Shown here: piece by piece, positions 1 to 9,002 of the stretch
Numbering within the stretch: position 1 is the stretch's first letter
Layout of the letters: every line of letters begins with the position of its first letter
Assembly: GCA_963835215.1 (NCBI GenBank)
Contig: CAWIES010000003.1
Location: 186,001-250,000 of the forward strand
Reading direction: 5' to 3'
DNA: 64,000 bases
DNA from: Roseiarcus sp963835215
GTDB taxonomy: Bacteria > Pseudomonadota > Alphaproteobacteria > Rhizobiales > Beijerinckiaceae
Notes under the pieces: generated by a model
What the model saw: the letters and a program-made list of their open reading frames with translations, nothing else
Databases searched by the model: none
What the model was told of the DNA's origin: nothing
Translations under genes and position numbers: made by a program

Positions 1-147
1 CAGGAACGGCTTGCGCGGATCGACGCGGCGCTGCTCGTAGCGCCCGCCGAGCGCCTCGGCGACGCCGATCGCGTTGACCTCATGTCCAGCCTTGCCCGAG
101 CCCAGGACCAGGACGCGCACGCCTTCGCCAATCCGCGCATCCTGCAT
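1..147 (-). CDS. ELM1/DUF1022-family protein, N-terminal fragment
   Basis: Only the first 49 codons lie in the window; the gene runs off the left edge. The protein starts MQDARIGEGVRVLVLGSGKAG and continues with GVAEALGG and a DPRKPF motif. This is the N-terminal pattern of the mitochondrial-fission ELM1-like family (PF06258), where a glycine-rich loop followed by AEALG and PRKPF is usual. In bacteria these proteins look like GT-B-type nucleotide-sugar enzymes, and their reaction is not established. The start lies only 6 bases after the stop of the exported protein upstream, so the two are probably co-transcribed. Family call is fairly sure; function unknown. Confidence 0.7.
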   Translation of the reverse strand, partial: MQDARIGEGVRVLVLGSGKAGHEVNAIGVAEALGGRYEQRRVDPRKPFL

Positions 148-153
148 CGCGTC

Positions 154-663
154 TCACAATCCCATCTGGCCCGGCAACCACTGCGCGAAGCTGAGCGCCA
201 GCGTCTCGACCCGGCGACGACGGATGTCGTCCTGATAGGGTAGGCCCTGGAAACTGTCGGCGCTAACCGTGCTGTAAAGCGGATAGGTTCCGACCACCCG
301 GCCGCGCGCGTCGAGCGCCACGCCGTTGCCCTCGATGCCGTCGATCGAGTCCGAACCCAGCATCCCAGACCCCATACCCGGATGGGGATCGCCGAGGACG
401 ACATTGTCGATCCGCGCCACCAGGACGCCGGCGCTGCGGTCGCCCGGCGCGAGATACTTGGCGAAGCTCTTCTGAAGATCGGCCTGCAACACGGCGGCGA
501 CCCAGGCCGCGGATTCGCCTTCGCCCCTGGCGCGCAGCGGCGAGACGTCGACCCGGATCTCGCGAAATCGTTGGCCGTCCGGCCACGCCGCCGCCAGAAC
601 CGTCGTCGCGCTCCCGAGGGTCGCTGTCGAGGCCAAGACCGCCAGAATGGCGCGCCGCGTCAT
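154..663 (-). CDS. Hypothetical exported protein with signal peptide
   Basis: The protein has 169 residues and is not a recognised family. Starting at the ATG at 663 it opens with MTRR and a hydrophobic stretch ending in VLAAAWPDG, a classical Sec signal peptide with an A-x-A-like cleavage site around residue 24. The mature part is a mixed alpha/beta region with a Gly- and Asp-rich central section (GMGSGMLGSDSIDG) and ends SFAQWLPGQMGL. The same frame stays open upstream to 768, but those codons overlap greA and would bury the signal peptide, so 663 was chosen. It probably lies in one transcription unit with greA (62 bases upstream) and the ELM1-family gene downstream. Likely periplasmic. Confidence 0.6.
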   Translation of the reverse strand: MTRRAILAVLASTATLGSATTVLAAAWPDGQRFREIRVDVSPLRARGEGESAAWVAAVLQADLQKSFAKYLAPGDRSAGVLVARIDNVVLGDPHPGMGSGMLGSDSIDGIEGNGVALDARGRVVGTYPLYSTVSADSFQGLPYQDDIRRRRVETLALSFAQWLPGQMGL

Positions 664-724
664 GTGCAACTCGCCCACTGCATCCTCCTTGGGTTCGCGG
701 TCCGTCATGAACCGCTGGAGGCCC

Positions 725-1198
725 CTATTTATAGGCCACCTTGACGATTTCGTAGCTCTTGCCGCCACCTGGCGTGTTCACTTCTACGGTATCGCCGACG
801 CTCTTGCCGATCAGCGCGCGCGCCGTCGGCGAAGTGACCGACACCTTGCCGGACTTCACGTCGGCTTCGACCTCACCGACGATCTGGAACTTCTTTTCCG
901 CTTCGGTGTCCTCGTCGATCATCGTCACTGTCGCGCCGAACTTGATCGTCGTGCCGGAAAGCTTGGAGACGTCGATCACCTCGGCGCGTTGCAGCATGTC
1001 CTCGATCTCGACGATGCGGCCCTCGTTGTGAGACTGCGCCTCTTTGGCCGAGTGATATTCGGCGTTCTCCGACAGATCGCCATGCGAGCGCGCCTCGGCG
1101 ATCGCCTGAACGATGCGCGGCCGTTCGACCTGTTGACGACGCTGGAACTCCGCCTCAAGCGCGACAAGCCCGCCAGTAGTGATTGGAAGCCTTTCCAT
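725..1198 (-). CDS. greA: Transcription elongation factor GreA
   Basis: GreA enters the secondary channel of RNA polymerase and stimulates cleavage of backtracked transcripts. The 157-residue protein has the usual length. The N-terminal coiled-coil hairpin carries the invariant region HGDLSENAEYHSAKE (about residues 39-53), which includes the acidic tip residues D and E needed for cleavage. The C-terminal FKBP-like domain follows, with SPTARALIGKSVGD and a final YEIVKV. It starts MERLPITTGGL, the standard GreA opening. It lies 65 bases downstream of carB on the same strand, an arrangement common in Rhizobiales. Confidence 0.97.
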   Translation of the reverse strand: MERLPITTGGLVALEAEFQRRQQVERPRIVQAIAEARSHGDLSENAEYHSAKEAQSHNEGRIVEIEDMLQRAEVIDVSKLSGTTIKFGATVTMIDEDTEAEKKFQIVGEVEADVKSGKVSVTSPTARALIGKSVGDTVEVNTPGGGKSYEIVKVAYK

Positions 1199-1263
1199 CG
1201 GTCACCCTATCTCGAATTGCTCAATTCCATCGCTCCGCGACCATCGGCCCGCGGAGAGCCAAG

Positions 1264-4200
1264 TCACGTAAAATAGTCCTGCAACGCTCGGACTTCGAGA
1301 TCGCCGGCGAGATAGGCCTTGATGCCTTCCGCAGCGGCGATCGCACCCGAAAGTGTGGTGTAGTAGGGCGTCTTTTGCAAGAGGGCGGCGCGGCGCAGCG
1401 GCTTGGAATTGATCAGCGAGGTCGCCCCCTCGGTGGTGTTGAACATCAGTTGCACTTGCCCGTTGCGCACCGCATCCGCGGCGTGAGGGCGCCCTTCGGA
1501 GACTTTGTTGATCTTGACCGCCGCCACGCCATGCTGCTCGAGAAAGCGCTGCGTGCCCCCGGTCGCGGTGACCCTGAAGCCGAGCGCCATCAGCAGTTTC
1601 AACGGCGCGACGATGCCAGGCTTGTCGGCCTCGCGCAGCGAAACGAAAATCGTGCCGCCGCGCGGCAGGAGCGAGCCGGCGCCGAGCTGACTCTTGGCGA
1701 AGGCGATGGCGAAATTGCGGTCGATGCCCATCACCTCGCCGGTCGAGCGCATCTCCGGGCCGAGCACCGTGTCGACCCCCGGGAAGCGGGCGAACGGAAA
1801 CACTGCTTCTTTGACGCCGACATGCCCGAGCGCGCCGGTCTTGAAGGCGAACTTGGCGAGCGGCTCGCCGGCCATCACCCGGCTGGCGATCTTGGCGAGC
1901 GGCTGGCCGATCACCTTGGCGACGAAGGGCACGGTGCGCGAAGCGCGCGGATTGACTTCGAGGACGTAAATCTCCCCGTCTTTGAGCGCGTATTGCACGT
2001 TCATCAGGCCGCCGACGTGGAGCGCCAGCGCGAGCCGGCGCGTCTCGTCTTCGAGCCTGGCGATGGTCTCGGGCGAGAGCGAGCGCGGGGGCAGCGAACA
2101 GGCGCTGTCGCCCGAATGAATGCCCGCTTCCTCGATATGCTCCATGATCCCGGCGACGATGACATCCTTGCCGTCGCATAGCGCATCCACGTCGATTTCG
2201 ATCGCGTCCGAAAGATAGCGATCGAACAGCAGCGCATTCTTGCCCAGCACCGTGTTGATCTGGCCGGTCTTGTCGTTGGGATAGCGAGCCTTGACGTCAG
2301 CCGGCACCAGGCTCGGCAGCACGCCGAGCAGATAGTCGTCGAAGTCGCCCTCGTCGCGGATGATCGCCATCGCCCGGCCGCCCAGCACGTAGGAGGGACG
2401 CACGACCAGCGGCAGGCCGAGCTCGCTGGCGACGAGGCGCGCCTGCTCGACCGAATAGGCGATGCCGTTCTTGGGCTGCTTGAGGCCGAGCTTGTCGAGC
2501 AGCCGCTTGAAGCGATCGCGGTCCTCGGCAAGGTCGATCGAATCGACCGAGGTGCCGAGGATCGGCGCGCCCGACTGCTCAATCGCGTGCGCGAGTTTCA
2601 GCGGCGTCTGGCCGCCGAACTGGACGATGACGCCCTTGAGCGTGCCCGCCTCGCGTTCCTTGTGCAGGATGGCGAGCACGTCCTCGGCGGTCAGCGGCTC
2701 GAAATAGAGGCGATCGGACGTGTCGTAATCCGTCGACACCGTCTCGGGATTGCAGTTGATCATGATCGTCTCGAACCCCGCCTCGCGCAGCGCGAACGAA
2801 GCGTGGCAGCAGCAATAGTCGAACTCGATTCCCTGGCCGATGCGGTTGGGGCCGCCGCCCAGGATCACCACTTTCTCGCGCATCGAGGGCCGCGCCTCGC
2901 AGGCGAGCGCGCCGGCGAACGGCGTCTCATAGGTCGAATACATGTAGGCGGTGGGTGAAGCGAACTCCGCGGCGCAAGTGTCGATGCGCTTGAACGCCGG
3001 CACGACGCCGAGCGCCGCGCGCGCCTTGGCGACCTCGGCCTCGCTCGATCCGGCGAGCGCGGCGAGGCGTGCGTCCGAGAAACCGTTGGCTTTCAACATG
3101 CGCAGATTGTCGGCGTCGGTCGGCAGGCCGAGGCGGCGCACCCGAGTCTCCAGCGCGACGATCTCCGCCACGCGCTCGAGGAACCACGGATCGATACGCG
3201 TCACTTCGTGCAGCTCGGCGACACCCATGCCCAGGCGCAGCGCCTGCGCGACTTTCAGCAGCCGATCGGGCGTCGGCTTGCCGATCGCCGCGCGCAACGC
3301 ATTGCGGTCGTCGCCCTTGCCGAGCCCCTCGATCTCGACTTCGTCGAGACCGGTGAGGCCTGTCTCCATCGAGCGCAGCGCCTTCTGCAGCGATTCGTTG
3401 AAGGTGCGCCCGATCGCCATCGCCTCGCCGACCGACTTCATCGCCGTCGTCAGCACCGGCTCGGCGCCGGGGAACTTCTCGAAGGCGAAGCGTGGGATCT
3501 TGGTGACGATGTAGTCGATCGTCGGCTCGAAGGCGGCCGGCGTCGCCCCGCCGGTGATGTCGTTGGCGATCTCGTCGAGCAAATAGCCGACCGCGAGCTT
3601 GGCGGCGACCTTGGCGATCGGAAAGCCGGTCGCCTTGGAGGCGAGCGCGGAGGAGCGCGACACGCGCGGGTTCATCTCGATGACGATCATGCGCCCGTCT
3701 TCGGGATTGATCGCGAACTGCACGTTGGACCCGCCGGTCTCGACGCCGATCTCGCGCAGCACCGCGATCGAGGCGTCGCGCATCACCTGGTATTCCTTGT
3801 CGGTGAGCGTCACAGCGGGGGCGATGGTGATCGAATCGCCGGTGTGGACGCCCATCGGATCGATATTCTCGATCGAACAGATGATGATGCAATTGTCCGC
3901 CTTGTCGCGGACGACCTCCATCTCGAATTCCTTCCAGCCGAGCACGCTCTCTTCGATCAGCACCTCGTCGGTTGGCGAGGCGTCGATGCCGCGCTCGACG
4001 ATCTCGATAAATTCGCTCTTGTTGTAGGCGACACCCCCGCCCGTGCCGCCCATGGTGAAGCTCGGGCGGATGATAGCCGGCAGGCCAATGTCGTCGAGCG
4101 CAACCAACGCTTGAGATAGCGTCTTGATCTGATGCGAGCGCGGCGTCGCGAGCCCGATCTTGGTCATCGCCTCGCGAAACAGCTGGCGGTCCTCGGCCTT

Positions 4201-4587
4201 GTCGATTGCGTGCGCGGTGGCTCCGATCATCTCGACATCGTATTTTTCGAGCACGCCCATCTTCTTGAGCGACAGCGCGCAATTGAGCGCCGTCTGGCCG
4301 CCCATGGTGGGCAGCAGCGCGAAGCCGCCGGGGATCGCGTAACGCTCCTTGGCGATGATCTTGGCGACGATCTCGGGGGTGATCGGCTCGATATAGGTGC
4401 GATCGGCCATGTCCGGATCGGTCATGATCGTCGCCGGATTAGAGTTGACCAGCACGATGCGGTAGCCCTCGGCGCGCAAGGTCTTGCAGGCCTGGGTGCC
4501 CGAATAGTCGAATTCGCAAGCCTGACCGATGATGATCGGCCCGGCGCCGATGATCAGGATCGTCGAAATGTCGGTCCGCTTCGGCAT
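1264..4587 (-). CDS. carB: Carbamoyl-phosphate synthase large subunit
   Basis: CarB makes carbamoyl phosphate from bicarbonate, ATP and glutamine-derived ammonia for arginine and pyrimidine synthesis, with CarA as the glutaminase partner; carA is not in this window. The 1107-residue protein has the expected two homologous ATP-grasp halves. The first begins ILIIGAGPIIIGQACEFDYS (residue about 10) and the second VVILGGGPNRIGQGIEFDY (about 570). Each half has the metal-binding ENPR-type motif (EMNPRVSRSSAL and EVNPRASRT). The last 130 residues form the MGS-like allosteric domain. The ATG is preceded by GAGGAA at good spacing. The gene is intact over 3.3 kb with no frameshift. Confidence 0.98.
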   Translation of the reverse strand: MPKRTDISTILIIGAGPIIIGQACEFDYSGTQACKTLRAEGYRIVLVNSNPATIMTDPDMADRTYIEPITPEIVAKIIAKERYAIPGGFALLPTMGGQTALNCALSLKKMGVLEKYDVEMIGATAHAIDKAEDRQLFREAMTKIGLATPRSHQIKTLSQALVALDDIGLPAIIRPSFTMGGTGGGVAYNKSEFIEIVERGIDASPTDEVLIEESVLGWKEFEMEVVRDKADNCIIICSIENIDPMGVHTGDSITIAPAVTLTDKEYQVMRDASIAVLREIGVETGGSNVQFAINPEDGRMIVIEMNPRVSRSSALASKATGFPIAKVAAKLAVGYLLDEIANDITGGATPAAFEPTIDYIVTKIPRFAFEKFPGAEPVLTTAMKSVGEAMAIGRTFNESLQKALRSMETGLTGLDEVEIEGLGKGDDRNALRAAIGKPTPDRLLKVAQALRLGMGVAELHEVTRIDPWFLERVAEIVALETRVRRLGLPTDADNLRMLKANGFSDARLAALAGSSEAEVAKARAALGVVPAFKRIDTCAAEFASPTAYMYSTYETPFAGALACEARPSMREKVVILGGGPNRIGQGIEFDYCCCHASFALREAGFETIMINCNPETVSTDYDTSDRLYFEPLTAEDVLAILHKEREAGTLKGVIVQFGGQTPLKLAHAIEQSGAPILGTSVDSIDLAEDRDRFKRLLDKLGLKQPKNGIAYSVEQARLVASELGLPLVVRPSYVLGGRAMAIIRDEGDFDDYLLGVLPSLVPADVKARYPNDKTGQINTVLGKNALLFDRYLSDAIEIDVDALCDGKDVIVAGIMEHIEEAGIHSGDSACSLPPRSLSPETIARLEDETRRLALALHVGGLMNVQYALKDGEIYVLEVNPRASRTVPFVAKVIGQPLAKIASRVMAGEPLAKFAFKTGALGHVGVKEAVFPFARFPGVDTVLGPEMRSTGEVMGIDRNFAIAFAKSQLGAGSLLPRGGTIFVSLREADKPGIVAPLKLLMALGFRVTATGGTQRFLEQHGVAAVKINKVSEGRPHAADAVRNGQVQLMFNTTEGATSLINSKPLRRAALLQKTPYYTTLSGAIAAAEGIKAYLAGDLEVRALQDYFT

Positions 4588-4842
4588 CGAGTTCCTCTGG
4601 GCCCAGCGCGCGCCCGGCCAACTTTCTGGCGGTCGCAGCGCGCAAAAAAAGGCCGCGCCGCGGCGCCGGCCGCGAGGCGTCCTCAGCGAGGGTCTTGGCC
4701 CCCCGCGAACGGCCGCTCAGCGACCGCCGGCCCTAGTAGACGAGATTCGCCGACGGGGAAAGGGCGCGGCCGGAATGTGGAAAAGAAGGGGCCGCCGCGC
4801 CGCCGGCCAAACGGCTCGGGTTTGGGTTCCGGACGGGCCCCC

Positions 4843-5109
4843 TCAAGCGAAGCGCTGACGCGCCCGCTCGTGCGCGCGCAGCGCTTCCGTTTCGCGGTCG
4901 CGCGGCGGGCTGTTGGTCGCGAGCGAAGCAAGGAGGCGGCGCGCGGCCTCGCTCACATCGTCGACCGCCGCTTCGAACGCCGGCGCATTGGCGCGCGATG
5001 GGCGGGCAAAGCCGCTCAGCTTGCGCACGAACTGGCGCGCCGCGTCGCGGATCTCGTCCTCGCTCGCGGGCGGGTCGAAATTGAACAGCGTCCGAATGCT
5101 GCGGCACAT
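4843..5109 (-). CDS. DUF2277 domain-containing protein
   Basis: A small 88-residue protein opening MCRSIRTLFNFDPPASEDEI, the hallmark of the DUF2277 family (MCRNI.TLFNF.PP). It continues with QFVRKLSGF and a typical PPRDRETEA close to the C terminus. The family is widespread in Proteobacteria and Actinobacteria and has no known function. It lies 23 bases after usg on the same strand and is probably co-transcribed with it, and so possibly under the same CIRCE-linked control. The 250 bases between this gene and carB are very GC-rich and hold no convincing gene. Confidence 0.85.
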   Translation of the reverse strand: MCRSIRTLFNFDPPASEDEIRDAARQFVRKLSGFARPSRANAPAFEAAVDDVSEAARRLLASLATNSPPRDRETEALRAHERARQRFA

Positions 5110-5132
5110 GGTCGCGTTTCTCCCTCACGCGC

Positions 5133-5402
5133 TTAGTGGAGATGAAACTCCCCGTTCACCGCCCGGAACTCGGCCGGCCGAATGAGGCCGGCATGGGCGA
5201 CGACCACCGAATGCAGAACGCCGTCGAGTTCGCGCGTCCAGAAATCGAGGAACTTGCGCAGTTCCGGATAGTGGGGGTGCAGATCGTGGGTTTGCCAGAG
5301 AAAACTCTGCAGCAGGCCAGGATAGTCGGGCCGATGATAGAAAATATTGGCGGTGGTCAGCCCGAAGCCTTCGAGCCGGCGGCGGAAGTCGGATTGGGCC
5401 AT
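5133..5402 (-). CDS. usg: Usg family protein
   Basis: The 89-residue protein matches the alphaproteobacterial Usg family, first named for an open reading frame near tryptophan genes, whose role is unknown. It starts MAQSDFRRRLEGFGLTTANI and contains RKFLDFWTRELDGVLHSV and PAEFRAVNGEFHLH, all typical. The ATG at 5402 follows a GCGAGGA ribosome binding site. A longer upstream reading exists but runs through the CIRCE operator and promoter, so it was not used. Upstream lie a CIRCE element (5500-5526) and a sigma-32-like promoter (5466-5496), which suggests heat-shock control by HrcA and RpoH. DUF2277 follows. Confidence 0.85.
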   Translation of the reverse strand: MAQSDFRRRLEGFGLTTANIFYHRPDYPGLLQSFLWQTHDLHPHYPELRKFLDFWTRELDGVLHSVVVAHAGLIRPAEFRAVNGEFHLH

Positions 5403-5465
5403 GGCGTCCTCGCTAGGCGGAGAATCGACATGACCGATCATGCCAAAGCGTCGGCGGAGGGCAAG

Positions 5466-5496
5466 CCAAAATAGGTGAAATATTAGTAATTTCAAT
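5466..5496 (-). promoter_or_regulatory. Sigma-32 (RpoH)-like promoter for usg
   Basis: Read on the minus strand: ATTG (5493-5496), 17 bases, then CCTATTTTGG (5466-5475). The -10 block fits the alphaproteobacterial heat-shock consensus CYTATNTNNG at every defined position. The -35 block has three of the four CTTG bases, and the 17-base spacing is as expected. It points at usg, about 65 bases from its ATG, and lies directly next to the CIRCE element. Confidence 0.55.
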
Positions 5497-5499
5497 CGA

Positions 5500-5526
5500 T
5501 TAGCACTCACGAAAATCGAGTGCTGA
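5500..5526 (-). promoter_or_regulatory. CIRCE operator (HrcA binding site)
   Basis: TTAGCACTC, nine bases, GAGTGCTGA on the plus strand. This matches the CIRCE consensus TTAGCACTC-N9-GAGTGCTAA at 17 of 18 arm positions with the exact spacer length. CIRCE is the operator of the heat-shock repressor HrcA and is normally found before groESL, dnaK or hrcA. Here it lies immediately upstream of a sigma-32-like promoter facing usg. The outer-membrane protein gene on the far side ends at 5548 and points toward it. Confidence 0.85.
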
Positions 5527-5547
5527 TTGAGCGGACTCTTGCCGCAC

Positions 5548-6294
5548 TCAGAACTTGTAGCCGATTCCGGCCTTGAAGAGGTTGACCTTGAGATCGACGT
5601 TGGTCGCCAGATCCGTGCCGAACAGCGGCGAGCTCGGAGAGATCGAGTAGTTGTAGTTTTGCGTGCCGAGATCGGCGTAGAGATACTCGGCCTCAAGGAA
5701 CAGCGACGAAGTCAGTCTGTAGTCGAGTCCGGCGCCGATCGTCCAACCGACATGCGTCGCATTGGCGGTCATGCCGTTGACGGAATCGACATAGCTGTCG
5801 TAGCCGCGCGTGCCGGCGACAGCGAGGCCGCCAGTCGCGTAGAGCAGCGCGTCGTTCGTCACTGCGAAGCCCGCCTTGGCGCGCAAGGTGGAGAGCCACT
5901 GCACGGTTCCACGCGCGTAGGAATTGGTGGGCGAGCCGCTGCAAAAATGAACGTCAACGCAGGTCGTGCCGGTCAGATCGGCCCAGGCGAAGTCGGCGAC
6001 GGCGCCATAAACGAAACCGCTCGCCGTCTGATAATTGTAGCCGATGTCGGCGCCGGCAAAGCCGCCGCGCGGATCGAGCGTCACCGGATAGGAGCCAAGA
6101 CTGGTCAGGAAGGCGTCGGGCGTAACGGCGGCCGTACCAGCGCCATAGCCGCCGAAGCCGCCGATATAGAACCCGGTCCAAGTCGTCGCCATGATCGGCG
6201 CGGGAGCCGCCGGTTTCGCGGTTGGCAGATCGGCGGCGAACGCCGCGCTGGAAAGGCCGAGGATCAACGCCGAAATCGCCGCCATTGTTTTCAT
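5548..6294 (-). CDS. Outer-membrane beta-barrel protein (Omp25/RopB-like)
   Basis: The 248-residue protein begins with MKTMAAISALILGLSSAAFA, a clear signal peptide cleaved before ADLPTAKPAA. The mature part is built of alternating amphipathic strands (TWTGFYIGGFGGYG, GAGLDYRLTSSLFLEAEY) and ends in NLFKAGIGYKF, with the terminal aromatic residue needed for Bam-dependent insertion. This is the standard small porin-like or OmpA-like barrel of Rhizobiales. The start at 6294 was chosen for the signal peptide; the frame is open to 6375 without coding character. It contains two cysteines in a predicted loop (TTCVDVHFCSGS). Intact. Confidence 0.85.
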   Translation of the reverse strand: MKTMAAISALILGLSSAAFAADLPTAKPAAPAPIMATTWTGFYIGGFGGYGAGTAAVTPDAFLTSLGSYPVTLDPRGGFAGADIGYNYQTASGFVYGAVADFAWADLTGTTCVDVHFCSGSPTNSYARGTVQWLSTLRAKAGFAVTNDALLYATGGLAVAGTRGYDSYVDSVNGMTANATHVGWTIGAGLDYRLTSSLFLEAEYLYADLGTQNYNYSISPSSPLFGTDLATNVDLKVNLFKAGIGYKF

Positions 6295-6525
6295 TGCAAA
6301 GCCCCAACTTCCCCGGTGCGCATTTTCGTTTGCGGACCTCATATCGATCGCGGCGCGGATCTCGCAGCCACACACTCCCGTCCGGGCGATGCTACATCGA
6401 GGCGGCGCGTGGACTCCCCGGCGCGGCCCGGTTATCCACCGCCGTCACGCGCGAAGCGATGAATTCTCTGTGACTGCGCCGCCGCGATCGTCACACGACC
6501 AGGAGATCGAGCGGGCGCCGCAGCG

Positions 6526-8041
6526 TCAGGCGTAGAGCGCCTTGTACGCCTCGCGCAGCGTCGCCTTCTGCACCTTGCCCATCGCGTTGCGCGGCAGATC
6601 GTCGACGAAGACGACCCGCTTGGGCAGTTTGTATTTGGCGAGGCGGCCTTCGAGCACGGCGAGGATCGCCGCTTCGTCGAGGCTCGCGCCCGCGCGCGCG
6701 ACGACGACCGCCGTGACGCCCTCGCCGAAGTCGCGATGAGAAACGCCGATCACCGCGCTTTCAAAGACGCCTTCGATCGCGTCGATCTCGCTCTCGATCT
6801 CTTTGGGATAGACGTTAAAGCCGCCGGAGATGACGAGGTCCTTGGCGCGCCCGACGATGTTGAGATAGCCCTCGGCGTCGAAGCGGCCGAGATCGCCGGT
6901 GATGAAAAAGCCGTCGCGCCGGAACTCAGCCGCCGTCTTCTCCGGCATTCGCCAATAGCCTTTGAACACGTTGGGACCCTTGACCTCGACGACGCCGACC
7001 TCACCCTCAGCCAATTGCGCGCCGCTCTCGGGGTCGGCGACGCGCAGCGACACGCCCGGCAGCGCGAAGCCGACCGCTCCGGGCCGCCGCTCGCCGTCAT
7101 AGGGGTTGGAGGCGATCATGTTGGTCTCGGTCATGCCATAGCGCTCAAGGATCGCGTGGCCGGTCCGCTCGCGCCACAGCCGATGCGTCTCGGCGAGCAG
7201 CGGCGCCGAGCCGCTGACGAAGACGCGGATGCCCGCGATGGCCTCGCGCGTGAGGCCGGGGTGCTCGACGAGGCGCGTGTAGAAGGTCGGCACGCCCATC
7301 AGCGCGCTCGCGCGCGGCAACGCCGCAATGATGGCGTCGGCGTCGAAGCGCGGCTGAAAGATCATCGTCGCGCCGGACAGCAGCGCGACATTGCTGGCGA
7401 CGAACAGGCCGTGGGTATGGAAGACCGGCAGCGCGTGGATCAGCACGTCGCTTTGGGTGAAGCGCCAGAGATCGACCAGCGCCAGCGCGTTCGAGGCGAG
7501 GTTGTCGTGGGTCAGCATCGCGCCCTTCGAGCGGCCGGTGGTGCCCGAGGTGTAGAGGATCGCGGCGAGATCGTCGCTGGCGCGCGCCACCGTCGGCGCC
7601 TCCGCGCCCGCCGCGTCAATGCGTTCGGCGAACGTGCCCTCGCGCGCGACGCCTAGGCTCTCGACCGCCTTGAGGCCAAGCTTTGCCGCCAGTTCGCGCA
7701 CCGGCGCGAGCGCAGCAGGGCGGCAGATGGTGAGCGCGGGCGCCGAATCGTCGAGGAAATATTCGAGCTCGGCGAGCGTATAGGCGGGGTTGAGCGGCAG
7801 CAGCGCCGCGCCCGCCTTCAGGCAGGCGAGCGTCAGCACGATCGCATCGGGCGACTTGTCGATCTGCACCGCGACGCGATCGCCGGGCTCGACGCCGCAG
7901 TTCGATCAGCGCGCGCGCCGCGCGGCCAGCGCGAGCAAAGAGCTCGCCATAGCTCAGCGACAGGCCGCCCTCCGCTTCGAGCGCAAGCTTGTCGCGCCCC
8001 GGCGCGCGAGACAGAAACAGGTCATAGAGGTTCGTGGACAT
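6526..8041 (-). CDS. matB: Malonyl-CoA synthetase (MatB-like), one frameshift
   Basis: An ANL-superfamily acyl-CoA ligase; the closest recognisable type is MatB, which makes malonyl-CoA from malonate, ATP and CoA. The corrected protein has 504 residues. It shows the AMP-binding P-loop ILYTSGTTGRSKGAMLTHDN, the MatB-like LPVFHTHGLFVA, ERYGMTETNM, the hinge region GRAKDLVISGG and the catalytic lysine region PRNAMGKVQKATL. The N terminus (MSTNLYDLFLSRAP) is in another frame. One extra base at about 7898 breaks the gene, and removing it restores ALIELGVEPGDRV. The aldolase gene is transcribed divergently 160 bases away. Substrate assignment is by similarity; another short-chain acyl-CoA ligase is possible. 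Confidence 0.8.
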
Positions 8042-8203
8042 CGCGCTGGAGCTTCGGCGGTTGGGCGTTGACGAATCAGGGACGGGAGCCCCTGATGAGC
8101 CCGCCGATCCCCGGGCGGGGCGGGAGGCGCGCGCTAGGGGCGAGTATAGCGGCGGCGCGGCGCGACGCCAGGGCGCGGGGCCAAAGCGCCGGGAGACGCG
8201 AAG

Positions 8204-8999
8204 TTGGGGACGAGAGAGAAAAGCTTGCGCGCGGCGATCGTCGCGCAATGCCGGGCGATGACCGCAGCGGGCTTGAGCGACGGAACCTCCGGCAACATTT
8301 CCGCGCGCATCGAGGCGTCGATGCTGATCACGCCGAGCGCCATTCCCTATGATGCGCTGAGGCCCGAGCTGCTGGCGACGATGCCGCTCAATGGCGAATA
8401 TGGCGCCTGGTCGGGGCGGCTGAAACCGTCGAGCGAATGGCGCTTCCATCTCGACATCATGCGCGCGCGTCCCGACGTCGGCGCGATTGTCCACAGCCAT
8501 CCGCCCTATTGCACGACGCTGGCGGCGCTGCAACCGGCCGATCCTCGCCGCGCATTACATGATCGCGGTGTTCGGCGGACCGGTGATCGAGTGCACGCGC
8601 TACGCGCCCTACGGCACCAAGGAACTCTCCGACCTCGCGCTCGCCGGGCTCGGCCCGCGCCACGCGGTGCTGCTCGGCAATCACGGCGCGATCGTCGTCG
8701 GCCCCGATCTGGCGACCGCGATGCAGCGCGCGCTGCAGCTCGAGCAACTGGCGCGCCTCTACTACATGGCGATCTGCGTCGGCCGGCCGGCGATCCTCGC
8801 CGACGAAGAGATCGCCCGCATCATCGAGCGCTTCAAGGGCTATGGCGGGGGCGCAGAAGCGCAGAAGGCGCTCGCGCCGCCCAAGAAGCGCGCCCGCGGC
8901 AAGGCCAAGGCGGCCGCGACCAAGCGCGGCGCCAAGAAAAAGACGACGCATAAGAAGGCGACGCGCAAGAAATCGACGCGCTCACGGGCTCGCAAGTAG
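8204..8999 (+). CDS. Class II aldolase/adducin family protein with basic tail, one frameshift
   Basis: Zn-dependent class II aldolase (fuculose-phosphate aldolase type). After correction it has 264 residues. It contains GLSDGTSGNISARI (substrate and phosphate loop), the HSHPPYCTTLAAL metal-binding histidines and GNHGAIVVG with a further histidine. One extra base near 8531 separates the two halves; removing it gives LNRPILAAHYMIAVFGG. The last roughly 40 residues are a Lys/Arg/Ala-rich tail (about 17 Lys) resembling histone H1 or HU-like tails, absent from ordinary family members. The start is a TTG at 8204 with GGAG upstream; a later start cannot be excluded. Substrate unknown. Confidence 0.75.
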
Positions 9000-9002
9000 C
9001 CC

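Noticed and set aside
4588..4842. Small genes in the carB-DUF2277 gap
   Set aside because: Frames exist on both strands but are Arg/Gly/Pro-rich GC artefacts without start signals.
5403..5696. Longer N-terminal reading of usg
   Set aside because: It would run through the CIRCE element and promoter into the outer-membrane protein gene; the family start is at 5402.
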